Assembly: GCA_030849805.1 (NCBI GenBank)
Contig: JASANZ010001891.1
Location: 1-22,359, forward strand
Length of the DNA: 22,359 bases
DNA from: Sergeia podlipaevii
Lineage: Eukaryota > Euglenozoa > Kinetoplastea > Trypanosomatida > Trypanosomatidae
Reading direction: 5' to 3'
The notes beneath the pieces were generated by a model. That model worked only from the letters and a program-made list of their open reading frames with translations. It ran no database searches and was not told the DNA's origin. Positions 8,684 through 15,515 of the stretch are shown here, piece after piece; within the stretch, counting starts at the first letter, position 1, and each line of letters begins with the position of its first letter. The position numbers were made by a program, and so were the translations under genes.

Positions 8684-9973
8684 TCACGCACACTCTATGC
8701 CAGGACCCTCCTCCTCCTCTTGGGGCTCACACTTCACTGTAGTAGTTGGAGTAGCACTCGCGACCTGCGCGCCGCCCCGTGTCAGAGTGCGCGGATGTGG
8801 CTTGATATGCGGCACATGTCTATCAATCTGCTCAATGACACTGCGATACGCTCGCTGTGGATGGCAGCCAGGCAAGATGCGACTCGTCTCATCCTGCGGC
8901 ACCAGCAGCAACGGTGCATCCTCGAAGAGCCACCCGCAGCAAGGCATGGAGGGTATTGGAATGGTGAGGTTGAGGGGGAGTGGGTGACCGCTAAGGATGC
9001 TCGTTTCGTAGGTCCACAGCTTGGCTACGTTGCGGATGGTATACCCGCCTCCGCCCACAGTCAAGATGGGGAGTCCCAAGTCCTTGACAGCCTGCACACA
9101 CTTGCCATGGCCCCATGAAGAGAGATTAAAGAGGCCCAGTCGGTCGCCTGCGATGGAGTCGGCGCCGCACTGAAGCAAAATGACATCTGGTGAGAAGCGA
9201 CCGGCCACCTCACGAAGAGCATGCGTGAAGATAGAAGTGTAGAAGAAGTCCGTAATGCCGTCCCACAAGGCAAGATTCATCGTGTAGAAGCGGCCGCGAT
9301 CGACACCAATATCACGCGGATGCCCAGTGCCGGGAAAGAAGCTGTCACCAAATTTGTGCAGAGAAAGAGTAAAGACACGGTCGCTGCCGCAAAAAGCTTC
9401 GTCCACGCCGTCGCCGTGGTGCATGTCTAGATCAATGTATAAAACCCGCTCGTGGCACTTGAGAAGTTCAAGGATGCCAAGGACGATGTCGTTTACGTAG
9501 CAGAAACCAGAACATTCGCCACACTTGGCGTGGTGCATACCACCTCCCCAGTGAATAGCGGTGTCCACCTGACCGCTGTTGATGAGCACCGCACCCATTA
9601 GTGTGCCACTCGCCGTCGCTAAGGAGTGTTCCATCACGCCTTCCACAGGCGGGCAGTCGCCAGAAAAAAATGCCTTAGAGCTGTACATGTTCCATAGCCA
9701 GCTACGTGCGCTGTGCAAGCCCAGATTGGCCAGATATGTGTCAGCGTGGCAGCGTGTCAACTCCTCCACAGAGACAAGTGGGGGTACTACTGTGCGGCAG
9801 TGCTGATTGGCTCCGAGCGACCGGATCAACTCCATTGTGGCTAGCACCCTATATGGCTTCATGGCATGCTGAGGGAGAAGGGCGGAAAGATTGCAATCGG
9901 AGCCGTAGCCGGAGGTGTCAATGAGAGCTGTGCGAGCACTATCACCCTTCAAAGAAACAGTATGCAACGTCAT
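8684..9973 (-). CDS. DAC1: class I (RPD3-type) histone deacetylase
   Basis: 429-residue zinc-dependent deacetylase. The fold motifs are continuous from GDCPPVEG (about 105-112) through HWGGGMHHAK, SGFCYVNDIVLGILELL, IDLDMHHGDGV, LQCGADSIAGDRLG and GGGGYTIRNVA. Catalytic residues are intact: His147/His148, zinc ligands Asp183, His185 and Asp272, and Tyr311. Substitutions around the pocket relative to human HDAC1 are described in the findings. The tail is short and ends with an acidic run (QEEEEGPG) after VKCEP. The ATG at 9973 was chosen; the frame extends three codons upstream to a GTG, which is not a eukaryotic start. It should act in the nucleus on histones and possibly in silencing. The symbol DAC1 (rather than DAC2) rests on the complete catalytic set and on remembered Leishmania chromosome 21 context, so it is less certain than the enzyme class. 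Confidence 0.95.
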   Translation of the reverse strand: MTLHTVSLKGDSARTALIDTSGYGSDCNLSALLPQHAMKPYRVLATMELIRSLGANQHCRTVVPPLVSVEELTRCHADTYLANLGLHSARSWLWNMYSSKAFFSGDCPPVEGVMEHSLATASGTLMGAVLINSGQVDTAIHWGGGMHHAKCGECSGFCYVNDIVLGILELLKCHERVLYIDLDMHHGDGVDEAFCGSDRVFTLSLHKFGDSFFPGTGHPRDIGVDRGRFYTMNLALWDGITDFFYTSIFTHALREVAGRFSPDVILLQCGADSIAGDRLGLFNLSSWGHGKCVQAVKDLGLPILTVGGGGYTIRNVAKLWTYETSILSGHPLPLNLTIPIPSMPCCGWLFEDAPLLLVPQDETSRILPGCHPQRAYRSVIEQIDRHVPHIKPHPRTLTRGGAQVASATPTTTVKCEPQEEEEGPGIECA

Positions 9974-10123
9974 TGCTTTCACGCTTCAGGCAATCTCTCC
10001 TCTATCTATCGCTATTCAATCAATTTGATTTACCCCCCGTTTTGCTGATGTTCTATCTGTCACACTCTCTGCCGTTGAGCTTAAACGGCTATTCCACCGC
10101 ACAGAAATGCGTGCCTCTATGTC

Positions 10124-10143
10124 CTTTTGAAAAAAGGGAGGAT
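10124..10143 (-). promoter_or_regulatory. trans-splice acceptor for HDAC
   Basis: Minus-strand CCATCCTCCCTTTTTTC tract followed by AAAAG (AG complementary to 10124-10125); another AG lies at 10117-10118. The 5' UTR would be about 150 or 143 nt. Less clear-cut than the other acceptors. Confidence 0.45.
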
Positions 10144-10397
10144 GGCAGTGGTGACACCTGCACAGCCACACAAGCGTACACTTTTTCCACGTAAGCTCTG
10201 TATATATATAAAAAGGACCAGAACTACTGCTGCAATATTTATATATTTATATCAGAAAAGTTTTCTAAAAAATGAGCAAGTTGCAAGTTGGTGTTGGCAG
10301 AAGCAAAATTGGCAATTGAGTCAAATAAGTAGGCTTCTTCGTCTTTTCAAAGCAATTGACTTCCATAATAATTGCATATTTCTGTGATTTATCTCTT

Positions 10398-10412
10398 TAT
10401 ATATATATATAT
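10398..10412. repeat. (TA)n microsatellite
   Basis: Fifteen bases of alternating T and A in the spacer downstream of the 148-residue gene. Confidence 0.8.
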
Positions 10413-10647
10413 GTAAGACTTTTTCTATTACATGCTGGGAATAAACTACGAAATAAGATGCATCGTCCCAGCTTCTTTCACGAGTGGTGAGTAGCCGTGG
10501 CAAAATTGCTGCCTCAGCCTCGATAAATATGAGAAAAAAAATAGAGAAAACTGTGGAGTATGTGAGAAGGGGTGTATATATAGATGTACTATGCAGCAAC
10601 GAGAAAAAAAAACAGGATAGTGGAGCAAACCTGTTCAACGGCGTCTC

Positions 10648-11094
10648 TCAGTATACAGCAAGTCCCCATTTGTACCCCAAATCCCTAAACACCACCTTTC
10701 CCTCCCGTACAACAAATGACTCTATTATCTTCTTCTGAAGTAGCGCAGACGCAAATGGGCCGACAATTGGAATAGATCCCACCCCGCCCCTTCCCAAGCG
10801 ATACATATAACCCTCACGATAAAACGTGTGCGAAGTGAGAGGGATGACGCCGGTTGTCCAAGTCAGCCGCAGTGAGCTCTTCTCTTCCTCTCTGACAGCC
10901 ACTGCCGCGTGGGGACCTCGTGCCAAGCCCCAGAAACTGGAAAAGAGCACTGTTGAAGTCACCAGCGTAAAAAACTCTCGCAGCTCACCGTCGTCCTCGG
11001 CAAGAGCAAACTTCTCGCATGCCGCTTGATTGCGTCGGAGCCACCCGTCGGAGTCATCGACAAAAAAGCGAAGCTTCTGTTCACTGTAGGACAT
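10648..11094 (-). CDS. hypothetical protein, 148 residues, possible membrane segment
   Basis: Not recognised. The N-terminal 40 residues are acidic and polar (FVDDSDGWLRRNQAACEKF). A hydrophobic stretch at about 41-58 (FFTLVTSTVLFSSFWGLA) could be a membrane helix. A Gly-rich segment GRGGVGSIPIVGPFASALL at about 101-119 is followed by a basic, beta-strand-like C terminus ending in KWGLAVY. Mixed composition with no low complexity and a splice acceptor 18 nt upstream of the ATG support a real gene. The frame opens further upstream (to 11181), but that part is translated pyrimidine tract. A small mitochondrial or organellar membrane protein is one possibility; this is inference only. Confidence 0.7.
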   Translation of the reverse strand: MSYSEQKLRFFVDDSDGWLRRNQAACEKFALAEDDGELREFFTLVTSTVLFSSFWGLARGPHAAVAVREEEKSSLRLTWTTGVIPLTSHTFYREGYMYRLGRGGVGSIPIVGPFASALLQKKIIESFVVREGKVVFRDLGYKWGLAVY

Positions 11095-11416
11095 GCCTGC
11101 GCTATGTGCACACTTCACAAAAAAAAAAAAACACTTTAACTTCGCTTCAACAAATAAAAAAGGAGGAGGAGAAAGAAGCAAATTGTATGGGAAAGATCTA
11201 CACAGGTTTCCGTAGCAAAAACAGAAACGTCACGTTCAAGTATACGCAACAAAAAAAAAAGTTTAATGTATGCACGATACGGTAATTTGTTAAATGCTAT
11301 GCAATGCGTACATGTGTGGAGATGAGGCGCCGGAACTCGTCTTGGTGCTGTTTGCCGCCACCACCACCACCACCAGCAACAGCACAGGTCTGCAAGCGCC
11401 GCACAGCTCAAGCATC
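11095..11416. other. intergenic spacer between the 68-aa gene and the 148-aa gene
   Basis: Contains the acceptor tract, further A runs and a (CCA)n stretch at about 11357-11372. No additional gene seen. Confidence 0.5.
11113..11131 (-). promoter_or_regulatory. trans-splice acceptor for the 148-aa gene
   Basis: A run of 13 T on the minus strand, then GTGAAG with the AG complementary to 11113-11114; the predicted leader is 18 nt. A second AG at 11102-11103 would leave 7 nt. Confidence 0.5.
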
Positions 11417-11623
11417 TCACTGCTTCTTCTCTGAGTTGGTAGTGTCTAAAGAGAAAAGACTAGTGCGGATTGCATCTGCAAACACAGCGGAGGTTGGTGC
11501 TGGGACCATTGGCATCCATTGCAGCTCCACAGCAGGGTCACGTGGCACGCCACGTCCAACAGTGGGATCCTCGTCAAAGTACTCGCCTGCATCGTCGAGG
11601 ATGACATGCCCCTGCGAGGACAT
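11417..11623 (-). CDS. small hypothetical protein, 68 residues
   Basis: Not recognised. It starts MSSQGHVILDDAGEYFDEDP, is acidic in its first third, then Pro/Val/Ala-rich (QWMPMVPAPTSAVF), and ends with a polar NSEKKQ tail. No transmembrane segment or cysteine motif from the ATG onward. Evidence for coding is contextual. Its ATG is the first one after a good splice acceptor 42 nt upstream; it occupies a slot between two spacers of the array; the codons favour G/C at third positions like the neighbouring genes and unlike the AT-rich spacers; and the composition is not low-complexity. The frame opens eight codons upstream only to a TTG. It is short enough that chance cannot be excluded. Confidence 0.6.
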   Translation of the reverse strand: MSSQGHVILDDAGEYFDEDPTVGRGVPRDPAVELQWMPMVPAPTSAVFADAIRTSLFSLDTTNSEKKQ

Positions 11624-12694
11624 AATGCAGCAACTAATACAATGCAATGTGGGAAGTACAAAGTGCTATTTTAAATATAAAAGGGCAAGAAAAAAGAGAA
11701 TAGCTTTTTTGCTAATGTGAAAGCAAAGATGACATCCATAAAAAAAGATAAAGGAAATAGTCAAACACACCAAAAAGAAAGCACCCATGCTGACTTCATC
11801 GCTCATTGACTTTCGTTGGTATTAATTCTCAAAAAAAAAAAAGGTAATTGTATTTCGGGTGGACGTGTTCTTTATAGAAGGTACAAATTCACTGATGGGG
11901 CTCACATCACATGCCCTCCTTTTTTTTTCTCTGCCGCCAACTGATCGCACTACGAGGAGAAGGAGGTGCCGGCAAAAGGGGGGGGGTCATAAGAGTCCCT
12001 CCCATGTAATTTATTGCTATACTTTTCATTTCTCATTTCTCCATTTTTCTTTTTCTTTCTTTCTCGTCATTTCATCTTTAAGCAGCAGAAAAGAGCCGCG
12101 CTGTGCAGCCCCCTCCTCTCCCCCCAGTCCTTCTCCTCCAATCATCTTTCCAAATTAGCATTGCCAACTTGCTTCGTCTAAACATCGTAGAAAAAAAAAG
12201 ACAGTGGCAGTCCATATATATGGGCAAAATAGATTGAACGCCAAACATAAGATACAACTGAGTTTTTCTCTTCCTTCTGCGTAACACAATGCAATTCTAA
12301 AAACGAACTGGAGAATACGCACACTGACACACTAGGCTGTTTGTATGCCAGTCGCTACGACAAGAGCAGCAGCATCACCTATACTATGTTTATGTGCGCG
12401 ATAAAATAATGATAACAATAAAGAAGTATATGCTTTCTTTCTTTTTGAAGTCGGGGGGAGCAAAGAAAAGACGGTGCTTCTCTCACAGCACATAACACGC
12501 TCAAAGCATACGAATAAAGCAGGTAAAGCTATATGTGTATATGTACCACAACAAACGCTAAAGCAAAACGAAGAAGCATCAAAAAAAAAAAAAGAGGAAA
12601 GTGAGTAATCATGATCATTCCAAAGCCACTTCATAGGAAAAGCAATGCAATCCCCTCAACCTCAGAGATACGCAACAGCCATCGTATCAGCTTG
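11624..12694. other. long intergenic spacer between the phosphatase-fold gene and the 68-aa gene
   Basis: About 1.07 kb with no credible gene. It includes A runs, a G run at about 11979-11987, and a plus-strand pyrimidine-rich stretch at about 12000-12150 (purine-rich on the transcribed strand). Frames on both strands are short and compositionally biased. Confidence 0.55.
11666..11700 (-). promoter_or_regulatory. trans-splice acceptor for the 68-aa gene
   Basis: Minus-strand TTCTCTTTTTTCTTGCCC tract followed by a T/A-rich stretch ending in AAAATAG, the AG complementary to 11666-11667. The predicted 42-nt leader contains no ATG before 11623. Confidence 0.55.
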
Positions 12695-14611
12695 CTACTG
12701 CCTTCGGGAAGGGATCGCAGCCATTGGCTGGCGTCGGATCGGGACACTTCCACTGCCGTTGATGTTGTTATTGTTCGAAGCAGACCCGCTGCCACCAGTA
12801 GGTGATGATGTGCGCTGCGCAATCGGTACGCGTCCGTCCACAGAGGAACTTGTCTTCCGTCGTGGGGCGGTTGTCCCCTTCCCGCTAGGAGACCCAGTGC
12901 GCACCACACCGCTCATCCTTTCTCTTGGGCTGCCAAGTTTAGACTCCGACCCGGTCAGGGAACTTGTGCGTAAGCGCGTGCGGCCACCACGCGGAGAAGA
13001 TGGCCGAGCAGAAGAACTGGCGGAAGTAGGCCCGTTGCGCTCGCTACCAGCGTCCGAGCCAGTTCCGCGTGTTCTCGACCCAGTCCGCTGAGGTGCAATC
13101 CCTTTATAACCTGCAGAGGCCGAGCGGGCGATGACAGCTGGAGAGCCGGCAGACCTGTTGAAACTTGCTGGACTTCCTGTGCGCGTCGGAGGGCGATTGC
13201 GGTGAGGTGAGGTGGTAACGCTGGAGCTGCCTCCGAGGCGTGAAGACGGGGAAGATAAAATCTTGGTGCGATTGGTCTTCTTGTTCATGTTCGTCTTGTC
13301 CTTCATCGGCAGTGGAGAGCCGTTGCGGTACTTTCGGTTCGATGTCAACGTCGCAAAGGGGGAGTGGGCTGCAGCGGTAGAGCCTTGTGGAGGAGCAATG
13401 CGCTTGTAGCTACCCTTTATGCTACTGGGAGTATTCCCAGCGCTGTGGGCATTGCCAGTGCTGCTGCTGCTGTTGTTGTTGTTGCTGTCAGTGTTCGCCG
13501 TCCCCATCAACTGCTGGACCGGCTGCACACGCACCTGCTTTCCATCAGAGTCAGTGCGGTTGGATTGGATGCTGTTGGTGCGTACAACTGTTTGCGGCTC
13601 CACCACTGGGTTGGCTGGCGGCGTGACAACAGCGCCGCTCTGCCCCTCCTCCGGTGTGGCTGAAGAGCCGGGTGCCTTGATAAGGGGCAGTTCTTGGCGA
13701 CCTTTGGGACTGGAGCGCGGGTCGGACTCCAGACGTCGGGTGCAGGGTGAGGTGCTACGACTCAAAATGCTTGGTGAACGATGGCCAGATTGCAGTGCCA
13801 CGGGGCCATTGGCGCCGATAAAACTGGTGCCATCTGCGCTGCAGTTGGGATCTACGTGATGGGCATCTTTTCCTACTACAGGAGTGCTCGACGTAGCGGC
13901 TACGTCGGTGCCCTTGCCTGTATCTATGAAAGAGATCCTTGGCTTCCGCTGCTTCGTCCCACCATAGGAAGTCTTGATGCCAATCTCGACTTTTGATGTA
14001 CATTGGTGATACAATGCGTTTGCTTGCTGCTCCTCAAAAGCAAGCCCGTTAAGCAGTGTGTTGCGCAGCATCCACTGATCGTTGTCCAGTCCAAACTGAG
14101 AATCATCTACGGTGCTGTCAAAGACATCATGCTCTACAACGTGCCGCTTGGCAAAGAGGCGCAGCTGGCGCAGGAAATGAGGTTTGATAGACACATCAGG
14201 GTGAGCCATCTCTAAGAAGGCGAGCGCGCTGTCGAGCTTCCAGCCGTACTTCACAATGAAATATGCCGCAATGAGCACGGGGCTTCGAGAAACGCCATAG
14301 AAGCTGTGAATAAGAACGCAGTCCCCGTTTGCGCCAGCCTCATCAATAAACTGAATGGCACGGTTTATGTTTTCATCAGCCGCATCAAATAAAACAGTTG
14401 TGCACACGGAGCCCACTGTATCTTTCCATGGAAATGACAAGTACTTCAGCTCTGGGTCACCTACAAAATAGTCCGCCACCTCACCACCAGCACAGTTGAT
14501 AACATGCGTGATTTTGTTCATAGCAATGAAGTCACGATCCTCCGCGGCAGAAATGTTTCCGACAAAGATACCATCCTTGATACGCACCGCAATAAGTTCC
14601 TGCTCCTGCAT
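12695..14611 (-). CDS. dual-specificity phosphatase-fold protein lacking the catalytic cysteine (probable pseudophosphatase) with long disordered tail
   Basis: 638 residues. Residues 1-160 form a DUSP domain: the opening ..IKDGIFVGNISAAED.., ITHVINCAGG, then the P-loop at 101-111, IHSFYGVSRSP. The family signature is HCxxGxxRS. Here position 103 is Ser (codon AGC complementary to 14303-14305), while His102, Gly106, Arg109 and Ser110 are kept. A Cys-to-Ser change removes the nucleophile but can preserve phosphate binding, as in STYX-type pseudophosphatases and in substrate-trapping mutants. Asp64 may be the former general acid. Residues about 200-638 are Ser/Thr/Arg/Pro-rich and apparently disordered, with Asn/Ser homopolymeric runs and many RTGSP/RTSS-like basic phosphosite motifs. 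A scaffold or phospho-reader role, possibly cytoskeletal, is inferred. The start is the first ATG, 25 nt after a strong acceptor. Confidence 0.9.
   Translation of the reverse strand: MQEQELIAVRIKDGIFVGNISAAEDRDFIAMNKITHVINCAGGEVADYFVGDPELKYLSFPWKDTVGSVCTTVLFDAADENINRAIQFIDEAGANGDCVLIHSFYGVSRSPVLIAAYFIVKYGWKLDSALAFLEMAHPDVSIKPHFLRQLRLFAKRHVVEHDVFDSTVDDSQFGLDNDQWMLRNTLLNGLAFEEQQANALYHQCTSKVEIGIKTSYGGTKQRKPRISFIDTGKGTDVAATSSTPVVGKDAHHVDPNCSADGTSFIGANGPVALQSGHRSPSILSRSTSPCTRRLESDPRSSPKGRQELPLIKAPGSSATPEEGQSGAVVTPPANPVVEPQTVVRTNSIQSNRTDSDGKQVRVQPVQQLMGTANTDSNNNNSSSSTGNAHSAGNTPSSIKGSYKRIAPPQGSTAAAHSPFATLTSNRKYRNGSPLPMKDKTNMNKKTNRTKILSSPSSRLGGSSSVTTSPHRNRPPTRTGSPASFNRSAGSPAVIARSASAGYKGIAPQRTGSRTRGTGSDAGSERNGPTSASSSARPSSPRGGRTRLRTSSLTGSESKLGSPRERMSGVVRTGSPSGKGTTAPRRKTSSSVDGRVPIAQRTSSPTGGSGSASNNNNINGSGSVPIRRQPMAAIPSRRQ
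13459..13487. repeat. in-frame GCT/GTT trinucleotide repeat
   Basis: Plus-strand (CTG)n merging into (TTG)n. On the coding strand it encodes the Asn run followed by a Ser run (NNNNSSSSS) in the disordered tail of the phosphatase-fold protein. A candidate length-polymorphic coding microsatellite. Confidence 0.8.
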
Positions 14612-14636
14612 TATGTGACAGTTTCTCTGAACAACC

Positions 14637-14679
14637 CTAAATGAAAAGAAAAAAAAAACTTGCGAAAGAGAAAGGGGGG
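14637..14679 (-). promoter_or_regulatory. trans-splice acceptor for the phosphatase-fold gene
   Basis: Minus strand: CCCCCCTTTCTCTTTC, a short break, a T10 run, then TCATTTAG with the AG complementary to 14637-14638. The predicted leader is 25 nt. Confidence 0.65.
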
Positions 14680-14922
14680 TGACTATCTACTTCAATATGT
14701 GTCTATAGAAAAAAAAAGTATTGTTTTTGTCCTTCCTTATTGAAATTACTTCGTGCGTGTCTATTTTTTTTCTCCCTTTCCTTTCGTATTTACGTGGAAC
14801 GGCTATCGTAGCACTACAATGTAATGATGCCCTCTTTTCTTTATAATCTTTTGCACAAAAGCAAAGTAATATACTTGGCAGAGTATGTTTCTTCCTCCCC
14901 GTATTCTGTTAATCTTTCCTCT

Positions 14923-14924
<2 letters not shown>

Positions 14925-14953
<29 letters not shown>
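14925..14953. repeat. (GT)14 microsatellite
   Basis: Uninterrupted GT dinucleotide tract of 29 bases on the plus strand ((AC)n on the transcribed strand) in the ABCE1 to phosphatase-fold spacer. Confidence 0.95.
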
Positions 14954-14958
<5 letters not shown>

Positions 14959-15515
14959 TAGCTAAACTAGTGAAAATGAGTTTAGAATTATTGAAAAGGG
15001 AAAACAGAAAGGGGTAAACAGGTACCACGCAAGTTGCATCCACACAAGAAAAAAAAAAAAATCATCAGTGTAGCCTCTGTCGCGCGCAAAAATACTCTTG
15101 TGCACGTAAAACGCTAAAAAAGAACGGCATTCTGTCATGCTTTTGTCTTGCCTATATATAAATAGCTGACTTGCACCTGCTTGCTTATGTTCACGTTACC
15201 TCTCTATTCAGTAAGTACTAAGTTCAGCCATGTAAGGCTCCTTTCTCTTTAAAAAAAAAAAAATGCATGCTATCCAACGATACGAGGTTCAATTATAGGC
15301 CCTTTTAAATATATATACTGCTTCCTCGCTTTCTGCTCTCTCGTTACGTGTTATTGATTTTCTGAAAGACTCGAAGGTCATTCTTGCTTCTGGTGCTTAA
15401 ACGTCTCCTTCACATGCATTTTCTTTTTCGTTCTCCTTTAGTTATCTTTTTTTCCTCCGCTCTCTTTCCTGACGGTATCACCGCACTACGGTGATCCTTC
15501 GCCAAGTGTGCCACC

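Larger units (their letters stand above)
9974..10647. other. intergenic spacer between the 148-aa gene and HDAC
   Basis: About 670 bases, AT-rich, with TA repeats near 10199-10211 and at 10398-10412. Open frames on both strands are short and repeat-driven. No RNA gene or credible CDS was recognised. Confidence 0.55.
14612..15515. other. long intergenic spacer between ABCE1 and the phosphatase-fold gene
   Basis: About 0.9 kb without a gene. It holds the acceptor at 14637-14638, a GT microsatellite, a TA stretch near 15308-15317, and several A runs. Pyrimidine-rich patches on the plus strand (14761-14785, 14890-14924, 15415-15470) are purine-rich on the transcribed strand and fall in the presumed ABCE1 3' UTR. 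Confidence 0.55.

Noticed and set aside
8636..9118. 160-codon plus-strand open frame opposite the histone deacetylase C terminus
   Set aside because: Overlaps a certain gene on the other strand and has no features of its own.
9974..9982. Histone deacetylase start three codons upstream
   Set aside because: The codon there is GTG, not ATG; the first ATG is at 9973.
11859..12634. Open frames of about 70-100 codons on both strands in the long spacer
   Set aside because: Composition is driven by homopolymer and pyrimidine tracts; no conserved-looking segment and no consistent start context.
15270..15310. tRNA-like GAGGTTCAATTAT stretch
   Set aside because: Only a partial T-arm resemblance; no acceptor stem or D-arm pairing could be found around it.
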